NCBI RefSeq assembly: GCF_009720865.1
Contig: NZ_WNLA01000004.1
Location: 1 to 64,000 of the forward strand
Length of the DNA stretch: 64,000 nt
Direction of reading: 5' to 3'
DNA from: Pseudoduganella ginsengisoli
GTDB lineage: Bacteria > Pseudomonadota > Gammaproteobacteria > Burkholderiales > Burkholderiaceae_D
Shown: positions 9,130-18,606 of the stretch, piece by piece
How the letters are laid out: the number at the start of each line of letters is the position of its first letter
Position numbering within the stretch: position 1 is the first letter of the stretch
Notes under the pieces: generated by a model
Seen by the model: the letters and a program-made list of their open reading frames with translations, nothing else
What the model was told of the DNA's origin: nothing
Database searches by the model: none
Program-made: the position numbers and the translations under genes

Positions 9130-10265
9130 TCTGCGCCTGCCGTATTGAACGCTCCTACATAGCGCGCGCGGGGCCGGATCAGCCGGCCGTCGGCGCGCTG
9201 CTCCAGCGCATGGGCAATCCAGCCTGCCGTGCGCGCCATCGCCAATAGCGCCAGCGCGGCGCCGTCCGGCAACCGCAGTACCAGTTCCAAGGCCGCCAAT
9301 GCGAAATCAGAATTCGGCTGCGCCTGCGGTATGGCGCCAGCCCGCGCCGCCAGCGCCCTGAAAGGCGCGCACGCCTTGCTATCGTAGGCGTGCAGCTTGT
9401 CCAGCAAATACGTGGCGCGGATATCGCCGTCCGCATACAGCGGGTGGCCGAAGCCCGCCGTCATGGGTTCTATTTGCACAGTACCCGGCGCCGCTGCTTC
9501 ACGCAGCAAGGCCGCCTTGGCCAGCGCATAGTGGCCGCCGTGTTCTGGTCCGGACAGCGCGGCCAGTCCGGCGCACAGCACCAGCGGCAGTGCCGCGCCG
9601 CTGGACGCTGCGCAGCGCACGGTAAAAGCCGAATTATTCAATTCGTGGTCCGCCAGCACCACCATGGCGCTGCGCAGCACATCAGCCGCCATACCGGCGC
9701 CCCACGCATCGGCTGCCTGCCGGTGCAGCGGCGCATCGCTGGCGCGGGTCCCCAGCAGCATGGCGGCCGTCACGCGCAGCAGCGCGATGGGACTGGCGTG
9801 CGCATCCACCAGCGGCAGCAGCGCCATGGCGCGCGGCAGGGGCGCCAATGGCAAGGCCGCTGCATGCGCAAGCGGCGCATCGCAGTTGCCCCGGCTGGCG
9901 TTGCCCTGGTCCGCCTGCCACAGCAGCGCTGCAGCCTGTTCCAGCGTGGCCTGCTCTGCCAGCGCGCAGGCGTCGTGCCCCCGGTAATACAGGCGCCCAT
10001 CAGCGATTTGGGCAATCCGCGTTTCCAGCACCGGCACGCCCCAGTTCATGGCGGCCGACACCGCGTGCCCGGCGCGCTTGCCATCGCCGCGCCGCGCGGC
10101 CAGGCGCAGCACGTCATCGTGCGCATAGCGTTTCGCCCGCACACCGCTGCCGCTGCTGGACGCCAGCAAGCCCCGGCTCACATAGGAATACAGCGTGGCA
10201 GGACTGACGCCAAGAATGGCTGCCGCTTCGCGCGCCGTGATGGTCGCAGTGGTGGTTTTACTCAT
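9126..10265 (-). CDS. Citrate synthase-like protein with N-terminal helix-turn-helix
   Basis: 379 residues. Residues 10-55 form a MerR/excisionase-like helix-turn-helix ([26 protein letters not shown]). The rest is a citrate synthase fold: [10 protein letters not shown] holds the first catalytic His, [13 protein letters not shown] the second, [14 protein letters not shown] the following loop, and [12 protein letters not shown] the expected catalytic Asp region. All catalytic positions therefore look kept, so it may still condense an acyl-CoA with an oxo acid. A DNA-binding domain joined to citrate synthase is known as a separate family of undefined function. It is divergent from the MFS gene (88-bp gap). 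No Shine-Dalgarno precedes the ATG at 10265, so the start is uncertain. Confidence 0.8.
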   Translation of the reverse strand: MSKTTTATITAREAAAILGVSPATLYSYVSRGLLASSSGSGVRAKRYAHDDVLRLAARRGDGKRAGHAVSAAMNWGVPVLETRIAQIADGRLYYRGHDACALAEQATLEQAAALLWQADQGNASRGNCDAPLAHAAALPLAPLPRAMALLPLVDAHASPIALLRVTAAMLLGTRASDAPLHRQAADAWGAGMAADVLRSAMVVLADHELNNSAFTVRCAASSGAALPLVLCAGLAALSGPEHGGHYALAKAALLREAAAPGTVQIEPMTAGFGHPLYADGDIRATYLLDKLHAYDSKACAPFRALAARAGAIPQAQPNSDFALAALELVLRLPDGAALALLAMARTAGWIAHALEQRADGRLIRPRARYVGAFNTAGAD

Positions 10266-10353
10266 ACTTTTATTTATATTGATTCGGCGGATCAAGATTG
10301 ACCCTGCCAGGCGGGATCGCCAGACTGGCGGCATACCGTTTGGAGAGTATTCT

Positions 10354-11604
10354 ATGCACAAGCTCAACCCCGTTGCAACGTCTGAAGCCGCCCGTAAAAT
10401 CCCCATGCTGCAGCCACTGCGGCACCGCCGCTTCCGCCAGCTGTGGATTGCCAACTTGGTGTCGAACCTCGGCACGTGGACGCAAACCTTTGCGGCAGCA
10501 TGGCTGGTGGCGTCTGGCGATGCGTCGTCCCATATGGCAGCGCTGGTGCAGGCGGCGGCCAGCGCGCCGACGCTGCTGTTTGGCCTGCTGGCGGGCGTGG
10601 TGGCGGATGCGGTGCCCCGTGCGCGGCTGCTGTTTGCCGTCAATGCCGCGCGGGCGCTGGCGGCAGCCTTGATGGCGATACTGGCGGGCAGCGGCCACGC
10701 ACCCGCATGGGCCGTGCTGGCGCTGGTATTCATGATGGGGACGGCGCAAGCGTTCATGTGGCCCGCGTGGCACGCCGTGACGTCGCTGCTGGTGGACGCC
10801 GATGAAGTGGAAGCGGCGGCCACGCTGAATAACCTCAGCTACAACGCTGCCGCTACTGCGGGGCCTGCGCTGGGCGGCGCGCTGTTTGCCTGGTGCGGGG
10901 CCGCGCCGCTGTTTGCCTTCACGGCGCTGTCGATGACGGGACTTCTGGCCGTGTATTACGCGTGGCAGCGCAGCCCGGACGCGCCGCGCGCCGGCGCTGC
11001 AGTCAGTATGGATGCGTTCCGCGCCGGCCTGCGGGCAGCGTGGGGGACGCAGGCGTACCGGCTCTTGCTGCGGCACACGGCGTGCGCGCTGTTTGGCGCG
11101 GTAGCGTTCATGGCGCTGCTGCCGCTGTATGTGCGCGACGTGCTGCACCAGCAGGCAGGCATGTATGGCAGCCTGATGGCGCTGCTCAGCGCCGGTGCGA
11201 TTGCCGCGCCGTTCATGCTGCCCGCATTGCGGGTCCGTTATGCGCGCCACGTGCTGCTCGCTGGATCGCTGGTATTGTTTGGCGCCATGCTGGTGGTGCT
11301 GCCGCTGGTGCGCCATCCAGTGATGCTGGCGCCGCTCGTGATGTGCGGCGGCATTGCCTGGGCCGCGATGATTTCCACGTTGAACGGCGCAGCGCAATCG
11401 GCGTTTCCTTCGTCCGTGCGGGCGCGCACCTTGTCCGTGTACTTGCTGGCGATGGCGCTGGGCCAGACCGTGGGCAGCGCGGCGTGGGGCGCGGTGGCGG
11501 AACAGCTGGGTGTTGCGGCGGCGCTGGTGGCGGCCGGTGCGGTATTGCTGCTGTATGCCGCGCTCGGTCTGCGCCGCGCCATTCCTGCAAATATGGCAAA
11601 GTAG
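10354..11604 (+). CDS. MFS transporter (EntS/MFS_3-type exporter)
   Basis: 416 residues with about 12 hydrophobic membrane segments. The start LRHRRFRQLWIANLVSNLGTWTQTFAAAWLV resembles the enterobactin/macrolide-exporter branch of the major facilitator superfamily, in which the first helix carries a GTW-Q motif. Expected role: proton-driven export of a small hydrophobic compound across the inner membrane. The ATG at 10354 has GGAGAG about 8 bases upstream. It is followed closely by an alpha/beta hydrolase and may be co-transcribed with it. The substrate cannot be inferred. Confidence 0.82.
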   Translation: MHKLNPVATSEAARKIPMLQPLRHRRFRQLWIANLVSNLGTWTQTFAAAWLVASGDASSHMAALVQAAASAPTLLFGLLAGVVADAVPRARLLFAVNAARALAAALMAILAGSGHAPAWAVLALVFMMGTAQAFMWPAWHAVTSLLVDADEVEAAATLNNLSYNAAATAGPALGGALFAWCGAAPLFAFTALSMTGLLAVYYAWQRSPDAPRAGAAVSMDAFRAGLRAAWGTQAYRLLLRHTACALFGAVAFMALLPLYVRDVLHQQAGMYGSLMALLSAGAIAAPFMLPALRVRYARHVLLAGSLVLFGAMLVVLPLVRHPVMLAPLVMCGGIAWAAMISTLNGAAQSAFPSSVRARTLSVYLLAMALGQTVGSAAWGAVAEQLGVAAALVAAGAVLLLYAALGLRRAIPANMAK

Positions 11605-11628
11605 CGGGATTGATATCGCGGAGTTGGC

Positions 11629-12396
11629 ATGATGGTGGAATTGCAAGGCTATGGCCGCTTGCACTATGAATGGATCGCCGGGCCGGAACAGCGGCCGGTG
11701 CTGGTATTCCTGCACGAAGGGCTGGGCTGCACGGCCATGTGGAAAGCCTTCCCGCAACAGCTGTGCGCCATGACGGGGTGTCCGGGACTGGTCTATGACC
11801 GCCTCGGCTATGGCTTGTCCGATCCGCTGGTGAAGCCGCGCAGCGTGCTGTACCTGCACGAAACCACGCTGGTTGAGTTGCCTGCCGTGCTGGACCCGTT
11901 GCTGCAAGGGCGTCCGTATATCGTCATTGGCCATTCGGATGGCGGCAGCATCGCGCTGCTGCACGGCGCCACGCAGCCCGCCGGCCTGCTGGGCATCATC
12001 ACGGAAGCGGCGCACGTGTTTGTCGAAGACGTGACGCTGGACGGCATCCGCACGGCATTGCAGGCATGGGACGCGGGCAAGCTGCGGGGGCTGGAGCGCT
12101 ATCACGGCGATAAAACCAGCACGATTTTTCATGCGTGGGCCGATACGTGGCTGACGCCCAGCTTCGCGCAGTGGAATATCGAAGGCGTGCTGGCTTCCAT
12201 TGCGTGCCCGGTACTGGCATTGCAGGGCGAGGGCGACCAGTACGGGACGGCCGCGCAGCTTGAATCCATCGCCGCCCGTGCGCCGCGCGCGCTGCCGCAC
12301 ATGCTGCCCGATTGCGGCCACACGCCGCACCTGGAAAATCCCGAAGCCACGCTGGCGGCCATGTCGGCATTTATCGCACGCCTGCACGGCGCTTGA
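11629..12396 (+). CDS. Alpha/beta hydrolase
   Basis: 255 residues. The alpha/beta-hydrolase nucleophile elbow GHSDGGS places the catalytic Ser at residue 103. The oxyanion-hole region is FLHEGLG near residue 30, and the C-terminal DCGHTPHLENP supplies the likely catalytic His (about 230). A middle cap segment (residues about 130-185) is present. Expected activity: ester or C-C bond hydrolysis of a small molecule. Two start codons are adjacent (11629 and 11632). It lies 24 bases after the MFS exporter and 56 bases before the M15 peptidase. Confidence 0.82.
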   Translation: MMVELQGYGRLHYEWIAGPEQRPVLVFLHEGLGCTAMWKAFPQQLCAMTGCPGLVYDRLGYGLSDPLVKPRSVLYLHETTLVELPAVLDPLLQGRPYIVIGHSDGGSIALLHGATQPAGLLGIITEAAHVFVEDVTLDGIRTALQAWDAGKLRGLERYHGDKTSTIFHAWADTWLTPSFAQWNIEGVLASIACPVLALQGEGDQYGTAAQLESIAARAPRALPHMLPDCGHTPHLENPEATLAAMSAFIARLHGA

Positions 12397-12452
12397 TCTG
12401 CACCGGGGTGCACTGCCGTTGCCGCGCATACGATGCGGCGAGGAGGTGCGCC

Positions 12453-13187
12453 ATGGTGATGTATTCGCTGCTGCTGTTCCTGACCGCCGGCATGGCCGGC
12501 GCCTTGCTGGCTTTCCCCGTGGCGCGCGACATGCTGTCGCATGCGATGCGCGCCGCCGGTGCGCGGCTGCATACGCGCCGCGCGGCGCTGGTGCTGGCGG
12601 CTGTTGTGCTGCTGGGCGCGTTGCCGCTGGCTGCCTTGCTGGCGTCCGGCTCGCGCGACAGCAGCGGCGCCGGCGAACTTGCCTACCGCCCCGTCAACGT
12701 GCAGGTGGCGCAACTGCTGGAAGGCGAGCACCTGGCGCCGCCGCAGCCGTTGCCGCCGTTGGCATTCACGACGGCGGAAGTTACGCTGGTGCGGCCCATG
12801 CTGGCCGGCGCCAGCCGTGACTGGGCGTTATTGAACGATGGCTTCAGCCAGCGCCTGCTGCTGGTGTTTCGCATCATGCGCGAACAATATGGCTATGACA
12901 TGGCGCTGCTGGAAGGCTACCGTTCGCCGCAGCGCCAGGACCTGCTGGCGGCAGCCGGCCCGCACGTGACAAGCGCCCGCGCGTACCAGAGCTATCACCA
13001 GTTCGGCCAGGCCGCCGATTGCGCCTTTGTCCGCGACGGCAAGCTGGTGATTTCCGAACGCGACCCGTGGGCCATGCGCGGCTACCGGCTGTATGGGGAA
13101 ACAGCGGAAGCCGTAGGGCTGAAGTGGGGCGGACGGTGGGCCATGATGGATTTTGGCCACGTTGAATTGCATGCTCCTGGAAATTAA
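12453..13187 (+). CDS. M15-family peptidoglycan peptidase next to tssM (TagX-like)
   Basis: 244 residues; ATG at 12453 preceded by AGGAGG. Two hydrophobic segments (about 2-22 and 47-68) anchor the protein in the membrane. The C-terminal domain has the M15/VanY zinc signature: H182 and D189 in SYHQFGQAADC and H236 in DFGHVEL. Such enzymes cut peptidoglycan peptides. In Acinetobacter, the T6SS-encoded TagX is a peptidase of the same broad group that is needed to open the cell wall for the secretion apparatus. The position 81 bases upstream of tssM suggests the same job here; that link is inference. Confidence 0.78.
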   Translation: MVMYSLLLFLTAGMAGALLAFPVARDMLSHAMRAAGARLHTRRAALVLAAVVLLGALPLAALLASGSRDSSGAGELAYRPVNVQVAQLLEGEHLAPPQPLPPLAFTTAEVTLVRPMLAGASRDWALLNDGFSQRLLLVFRIMREQYGYDMALLEGYRSPQRQDLLAAAGPHVTSARAYQSYHQFGQAADCAFVRDGKLVISERDPWAMRGYRLYGETAEAVGLKWGGRWAMMDFGHVELHAPGN

Positions 13188-13268
13188 TTGCGCTGACGCA
13201 AGTCGCGCAACTATGGCAACTGGCAACATTGGGCACTCGCCGGTACGGCGCTTCCCTGCGGGCATACC

Positions 13269-16200
13269 ATGTTGCGACGACTGTGGAACTTCCTGGCGGA
13301 CAGCCGCCACCTGGCCATCCTGTGTTTTGCGGCGCTGGCCGCATATGCCGTGTTTGGCGCCGATACGCTGCGGACAGCGGCTATTTGCGCCGCGTTGGCG
13401 GCGGCGCTGGCGCTGCTGGCATGGCTGGCGTGGCGAAGCTGGCGCTGGTGGCGCAACGGGCGCCAGCTTGAAGCGGCTGCGGCGGACGACGCAACTGCGC
13501 CGGCGGATAATGCCGCCATCGGCGCACTGCGCAACAGCGTGCAGGATGCTTGCGCCATGCTGCGCGGTTCGCGCATGGGCAAGCTGGCCGGGGCGCGCGC
13601 GCTATATGAGCTGCCCTGGTGTCTCGTTATCGGCAGTCCGGGCGCGGGCAAGAGTTGCGCGATACGCCACTCCGGCCTGCAATTCCCGTTTGAAGCAGGA
13701 CACCGCGAACCGGCGCCGGGCGGCACAGCGCAGCTGGACTGGTATTTCGCCCGCGAAGGCATCGTGCTTGACACGGCGGGCCGCTACACCGCCGACGAAG
13801 GCAGCCGCGATGAATGGCGCGGCTTGCTGGATCAGCTAAAAAAACACCGCGCGCGGGCGCCTGTCAATGGCGTGGTGGTGGCGGTCAGCGTCGATGAATT
13901 GCGGGGCGACGCCGCCGCGGCAAAGCTGGCGGCGCGCAACCTGCGCATGCGCATGCAAGACATGGTGGAGCGGCTGGAAGTGTTTGCACCCGTCTACGTG
14001 CTGTTCACCAAGGCTGACCACATTGCCGGTTTCAGTGAATTCTTTGCGCAAGCCGACCATGGCGAGCAGGAACGCGCGTGGGGCGCCACCATGCCCTACA
14101 AGCGCCGCGCCGCCGTGCGCGAAGTGCTGGCATTTTTTGATCACGCTTATGACGGGCTGGTGGAAGGCATCAAGGAATTGGGCGTGGCGATCCTGGCGCA
14201 GCCCCGCAGCGGTGCGCCGGAACCGGGCGTGCTGGCCTTTCCGCTGGAATTCACGGCGCTGCGGGCCGCCGCACGCGATTTCGTGGCGGCGCTGTTTGAA
14301 GAAAATCCATTCCAGGATGGCCTGGTGTTCCGGGGCTTTTACTTCACCAGCGCGCTGCGCGACGGCATGCCCGCCAGCAGCCAGTCGCGCCGCATCGCTG
14401 AACGCTTTGCGCTGGCGTGGCAAGAACCGGAGCCACGTCCGCAGCGCGAACCGGACATCGCCGCAAAGCGCGGCTACTTCCTGCTGCAATTATTCCGCGA
14501 CGTGATTTTCGCTGACCGTGCGCTGGTAACGCACTATGCGAGCCGCAATGCGATGCGCTTGCGCTATGCGGCATTCGCTTTGGCCCTGCTGGCGCTGGGC
14601 GCACTGCTGGCCGGATGGACGTGGTCGTACCAGGAGAACTTGCGGCTGATCGGACAAGTGCAGGCGGATTTCGACAAGGCGCAGCGCCTGCAGGCGGGAC
14701 GGCATGACTTGCAGTCGCGGCTGGAAGCGCTGGAAGTGCTGGAACAGCGTATCGGCCAGCTGGAGCGGCTGCGCCGCGAGCAGCCATGGGAAACGGGGCT
14801 GGGCCTGTACCAGGGAGCGGCGCTGGAACGCAAGCTGCGCATGGAATACTTCAACGGCGTGCGCGACGTCATGCTGCTGCCGGTGGCGGTCAGCCTGGAA
14901 GCGCAGCTTTCCGCGCTGGGCACGGTACCGCTGGATGGCAGCGGCGCCGACGACGGCTACAACGCGCTGAAGGCATACCTGATGCTGGCTGAACCTGCCC
15001 GCGCGGAAAGCGCGCATTTGAATGACCAGCTGGCGCGACACTGGCGCGCATGGCTGGAATCGCGCCAGGGCGCCATGCCGCGCGAACAGATGATCCGCAG
15101 CGCCGAGCGCCTGCTGGCTTTTTATACGTCGCAGTCAGGCGATCCGGCCTGGCCGCGCATTGCGCCCCGGCTGGCGCTGGTGGAGCAGGCCCGCAATGCG
15201 CTGCGCGGCGCCGTACGCGGCATGCCGGCCCGCGACCGCGTTTATGCCGCCATCCGCGCCCGCGCCAGCACGCGCTTCCCGTCCATGACGGTGGCGCGCA
15301 TCGCCGGGCCGGACGACCAGGCGCTGGTGGCGGGCAGCCATGCGGTGCCTGGCGCTTATACGCGCGAAGCGTGGCGGCAATACGTGGAAGCAGCCATCCG
15401 TGAAGCGGCCAATGGCGAATTGCAAAGCCGCGACTGGGTATTGAAGGCGGACAGCCGCGACGACTTGAGCCAGGAAGGCAGTCCCGAACAAGTGCGCAAG
15501 GCGCTGGTGGAGCGCTACAAGGCCGATTACATCGGGCATTGGACGCAATTCCTGCAGGGCGTGTCGGTGGCGGACATGCAAGGCGTGGCAGGAGCGGCGG
15601 CCGCCATGCAGCGCCTGGGCGATCCGCAACTGTCGCCATTGCTGAAGATCCTGGCGGTGGCAAACGAGCAGACTGCGTGGGATATGCCTGCGCCTGCCGC
15701 CAGCGGCGGCAGCTGGTCCGGCTGGCTGGCGGGAGAAGCGCGGCGGCGCGCCGCTTCGTGGGGCAGCAACATGCCGGCGCCTGCGGCCGCGGGAGACGGC
15801 GCCATATCGGCAGGGACGATTGCGCGCGAATTGTCCCTGCTGGGGCGGCTGTTTGCCGCGCAGGGCGATGGCGCGGCGCCGGTGCAGGGCTATGTGGCGG
15901 CGCTGTCGAAACTGCGGGCGCGCCTGAGCCAGATGAAAAACCAGGGCGATGCGGGGCCGGGCGCCCATTTGCTGATGCGGCAAACGCTGGAAGGCACGGG
16001 CTCGGAACTGGCCGATGCGCTGCGCCACATCGATGAGCAAATGCTGGCAGGCGCCAGCCCCGCGCAGCAGCAAATGCTGCGGCCATTGCTGGTGCGGCCG
16101 CTGATGCAAGTATTTGCGGCGCTGGTGGGACCGGCGGAAAGTGAAATCAACAAGACGTGGCAAGTACAGGTGGCGGAACCGTTCAACCGTTCGCTGGCCG

Positions 16201-16898
16201 GCAAATATCCGTTCACGCCAAGCGCCAGGGTGGAGGCGGGCAGCGGCGAAATCGCGGAATTCTTCGGGCCGTCCGGTGTCATCGCGAAATTCGTTACGGC
16301 CACCATCGGTCCGCTGGCGGTGCGCCGCGGCGACGTGCTGGCGCCCCGCACGTGGGCCGATATGGGCATCACATTGACGCCGCAAGCGGTGGCGCAGCTG
16401 CCCGCGTGGATTGCGCCGCCCGGCGCCGGCGGCATGGGGCAGGGCGCGGCGCAGACGGTATTCCAGCTGATGCCGCTGCCTTCTTCCGATGCGATGGAAT
16501 ACACAGTGGAAATCGATGGCCAGCAAATTCGCCTAAAGATGCCGGCAACTTCCGCGCCGCAATGGCACGGCATGGTGCATCCGGGTCCGGAGGGCGGCGT
16601 GCCGGGCGCGCGCATCACGGCGCTGGCGAAGGATGGGCGCACCGTGGAACTATTCAACGAGGCCGGACAGTTCGGCTTGAAGCGCATGATTGATGCGGCG
16701 GTGCGGGAGCGCAAGGAGGGCGGCGTGTTTGGCTTGCGCTGGAGCGGGGGCGGCGTGACGGTGGCGCTGGATTTGAAAGTGGCCAGCAGCCCGGAAGCGG
16801 GCGCGGAAGGCGCGCAGGGCAAGCCAGGATTGTATGGCTTGAAGTTGCCGGATGTGGTCGTGGGCCGCGAAGTGGCCACACTGGCGGCCAAGCCTTGA
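13269..16898 (+). CDS. tssM: Type VI secretion inner-membrane protein TssM (IcmF family)
   Basis: 1209 residues, the usual length for TssM. Two membrane segments near the N-terminus (about 15-32 and 36-55) and a third near 432-452 frame a cytoplasmic domain with an intact Walker A motif GSPGAGKS (122-129). The IcmF-type periplasmic region follows to the end. TssM is the large subunit of the TssJLM envelope-spanning complex; it contacts TssL in the inner membrane and TssJ in the outer membrane. The ATG at 13269 has only a weak ribosome binding site. Downstream is the OmpA-like gene; tssL is on the opposite strand 0.8 kb away. Confidence 0.93.
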   Translation: MLRRLWNFLADSRHLAILCFAALAAYAVFGADTLRTAAICAALAAALALLAWLAWRSWRWWRNGRQLEAAAADDATAPADNAAIGALRNSVQDACAMLRGSRMGKLAGARALYELPWCLVIGSPGAGKSCAIRHSGLQFPFEAGHREPAPGGTAQLDWYFAREGIVLDTAGRYTADEGSRDEWRGLLDQLKKHRARAPVNGVVVAVSVDELRGDAAAAKLAARNLRMRMQDMVERLEVFAPVYVLFTKADHIAGFSEFFAQADHGEQERAWGATMPYKRRAAVREVLAFFDHAYDGLVEGIKELGVAILAQPRSGAPEPGVLAFPLEFTALRAAARDFVAALFEENPFQDGLVFRGFYFTSALRDGMPASSQSRRIAERFALAWQEPEPRPQREPDIAAKRGYFLLQLFRDVIFADRALVTHYASRNAMRLRYAAFALALLALGALLAGWTWSYQENLRLIGQVQADFDKAQRLQAGRHDLQSRLEALEVLEQRIGQLERLRREQPWETGLGLYQGAALERKLRMEYFNGVRDVMLLPVAVSLEAQLSALGTVPLDGSGADDGYNALKAYLMLAEPARAESAHLNDQLARHWRAWLESRQGAMPREQMIRSAERLLAFYTSQSGDPAWPRIAPRLALVEQARNALRGAVRGMPARDRVYAAIRARASTRFPSMTVARIAGPDDQALVAGSHAVPGAYTREAWRQYVEAAIREAANGELQSRDWVLKADSRDDLSQEGSPEQVRKALVERYKADYIGHWTQFLQGVSVADMQGVAGAAAAMQRLGDPQLSPLLKILAVANEQTAWDMPAPAASGGSWSGWLAGEARRRAASWGSNMPAPAAAGDGAISAGTIARELSLLGRLFAAQGDGAAPVQGYVAALSKLRARLSQMKNQGDAGPGAHLLMRQTLEGTGSELADALRHIDEQMLAGASPAQQQMLRPLLVRPLMQVFAALVGPAESEINKTWQVQVAEPFNRSLAGKYPFTPSARVEAGSGEIAEFFGPSGVIAKFVTATIGPLAVRRGDVLAPRTWADMGITLTPQAVAQLPAWIAPPGAGGMGQGAAQTVFQLMPLPSSDAMEYTVEIDGQQIRLKMPATSAPQWHGMVHPGPEGGVPGARITALAKDGRTVELFNEAGQFGLKRMIDAAVRERKEGGVFGLRWSGGGVTVALDLKVASSPEAGAEGAQGKPGLYGLKLPDVVVGREVATLAAKP

Positions 16899-16915
16899 AC
16901 ATCATGGAGGATGGC

Positions 16916-17653
16916 ATGAAATACGCACTGCTGTGGTCCGCGCTGTTTTGTTCAAGTGTTGCAGCCCAGGTGGTGGTGTCCGGGACGGTGCCGGATGACG
17001 CCACGCGCCAGGCCATCGTGCAACGCTTGCAGGCGCTGTACGGCGCGGGCGCGGTAACTGACCGCATGGCGGTGGGGCCCGTGCTGGCGCCGCCCGGCTG
17101 GCCCGCGCAAGTGCAAAAGCTGCTGGCGCCGGGTATTAAAGCCGTCGGCAAGGGCGAGTTGAAAGTGGAAGGCAGTGCCGTCAGCGTACGCGGCGACGTG
17201 GCCAGCGAAGCCGTGCGGGCGCTGGCGGAGAAAGACTTGGCTGCCGCGATGGCGCCAGGGTTTGCGCTGCGCACGGATTTGCGCGTGGTTCAGGGGCAAC
17301 AGCAAATGCTCGATGCCGTGCTGGCGCAGCGCATTATTGAATTTGACAGCGGGCAGGCTACGTTGCGGCCTTCCGGCATGGCGATCCTCGATGAAATGGC
17401 GGCAGTGATCCTCAAGCTGAAAGGGGCGCGCATTGAAGTGTCCGGGCATACGGATAATGTGGGACCGCGTTCTTCCAACATTGCACTGAGCCAGGCGCGG
17501 GCACAGGCTGTGCGCGCGTACCTGGCGGCGAAGGGCGTGGATCCCGGGACCGTAGCGGTGTCGGGGCTGGGGCCGGACAAGCCGGTGGCGGATAACGGCA
17601 GTGCGGAAGGGCGGGCGCGGAACCGGCGGATTGAATTCAAGGTGGCGGGATAA
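16916..17653 (+). CDS. OmpA-family protein with BON-like domain, T6SS-associated
   Basis: 245 residues from the ATG at 16916, which has GGAGG just upstream and begins a signal peptide (MKYALLWSALFCSSVAAQ). An earlier in-frame ATG (16904) and TTG (16895) are less likely. Residues about 60-110 (GKGELKVEGSAVSVRGDVAS) look like a BON/OmpA-adjacent domain. The C-terminal 115 residues are an OmpA peptidoglycan-binding domain with IEFDSGQATLRPSG, the GHTDNVG motif and a final NRRIEFKV. TssL here has no peptidoglycan-binding tail, so this periplasmic protein may anchor the complex to the cell wall, as TagL-type proteins do elsewhere. Confidence 0.82.
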   Translation: MKYALLWSALFCSSVAAQVVVSGTVPDDATRQAIVQRLQALYGAGAVTDRMAVGPVLAPPGWPAQVQKLLAPGIKAVGKGELKVEGSAVSVRGDVASEAVRALAEKDLAAAMAPGFALRTDLRVVQGQQQMLDAVLAQRIIEFDSGQATLRPSGMAILDEMAAVILKLKGARIEVSGHTDNVGPRSSNIALSQARAQAVRAYLAAKGVDPGTVAVSGLGPDKPVADNGSAEGRARNRRIEFKVAG

Positions 17654-17670
17654 GGGCTTGGCCCGCCACC
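17641..17670. terminator. Hairpin between convergent ompA-like gene and tssL
   Basis: GGTGGCGGG (17641-17649) pairs perfectly with CCCGCCACC (17662-17670) across a 12-base loop that holds the stop codon of the OmpA-like gene. The tssL gene ends 11 bases further on, on the other strand. The position suits a bidirectional terminator, though no T-run follows. Confidence 0.4.
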
Positions 17671-17680
17671 ACACATTTCA

Positions 17681-18427
17681 TTAAGGTAGCGTAATGACGA
17701 CTGTCGCCGGTTGCGGCGGCAGCTTCACCACATCCGAGTAGAGCGCCATCCGCTGCTGTTCTTCACGAGACAGCGACACCCGCATGCCCGCATACGCGCC
17801 GCCGGCTGTGGCCATCATCAGCAGCGCCAGCACCCACGCCGGCACGTCGCGCCGCAGCTTATGGGCGACCTGGTCTGGCCGCGGCGCCTGCGGCGCAAAG
17901 CCGCGCCCCTTGCCCTTGATGTGTGCGATTTCATCGCCCAGCCGCGCTGTCACCCACGACAGGCGGTCGCGGTCATCCATCGCATAGCGGCCCTTGAAGC
18001 CCATCAGCAGGCACATATGGAACACTTGCAGCGCCTGCAGCCGCACGGCGCCTTTGCCGCGCAAGGCTTCCAGCCGTTCAAAGAAATGCTTGCCGGCCAG
18101 CTGGTCGCCGAACACGGTCAATTGCAGCGGCGTGCGCTCCCACGCGCTGCGCAATGCAAAATCCGATGACAGCACGATTTCATCGAGCGCCGCGCAGTAT
18201 GCGTACTTGGCTGCTTCGATATCGTCGCCATGCGCATGCAGGCGGCGCGCTTCCTGCGTAAAGCCGTCCAGCATGCACGCGATGCGCCGCTGGAAGTCTT
18301 CCAGCTCGCCCGGTGCGTGGCGCTGCTTCAGCAAGTGCAGCAAATAAAACCCTTCATGCAGCAAGTCCGCCAGTGACAGCTGGCGCGCTTCCCGCTGTGC
18401 GCTGCGGCGTTCAATGCCCGTACCCAT
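17681..18427 (-). CDS. tssL: Type VI secretion protein TssL (DotU/IcmH family)
   Basis: 248 residues. The DotU-type cytoplasmic domain contains EAAKYAYCAALDEIVLS and FFERLEALRGKGAVRLQALQVFHMCLLMGFKGRY, the most conserved parts of the family. One membrane segment lies near the C-terminus (VPAWVLALLMMATAGGAYAG) with only a short tail after it, so there is no OmpA-like extension. The start ATG at 18427 has AGGAGG six bases upstream. TssL partners TssM in the inner membrane. It is unusual that tssL is on the strand opposite to all other tss genes in this cluster. Confidence 0.9.
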   Translation of the reverse strand: MGTGIERRSAQREARQLSLADLLHEGFYLLHLLKQRHAPGELEDFQRRIACMLDGFTQEARRLHAHGDDIEAAKYAYCAALDEIVLSSDFALRSAWERTPLQLTVFGDQLAGKHFFERLEALRGKGAVRLQALQVFHMCLLMGFKGRYAMDDRDRLSWVTARLGDEIAHIKGKGRGFAPQAPRPDQVAHKLRRDVPAWVLALLMMATAGGAYAGMRVSLSREEQQRMALYSDVVKLPPQPATVVITLP

Positions 18428-18606
18428 ATGTCCTCCTGTGCCGGTGTGGAAGCCCATTACAGCGGGGCGGCGACAGCGTGAATTTGCGGTGGCGCAATCG
18501 CCCCAGTCCATTGCTGGAAGCATGCTGTCAGGAAATTGCGCAATCGCAATTATTTCCAACCGACACACCTGCATGATGGCCAGCACCCCCGTGAAAGGAG
18601 CCCATC
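18428..18606. promoter_or_regulatory. Divergent intergenic region between tssL and the tssB operon
   Basis: This 179-bp gap must hold the promoters of both tssL and the rightward tss operon. A stem-loop AATTGCG-CAAT-CGCAATT sits at 18534-18551, flanked by GGAAAT (18531) and ATTTCC (18552). A shorter GGCG-CAAT-CGCC element lies at 18491-18502. No convincing sigma70 or sigma54 promoter could be read by eye. Confidence 0.35.
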
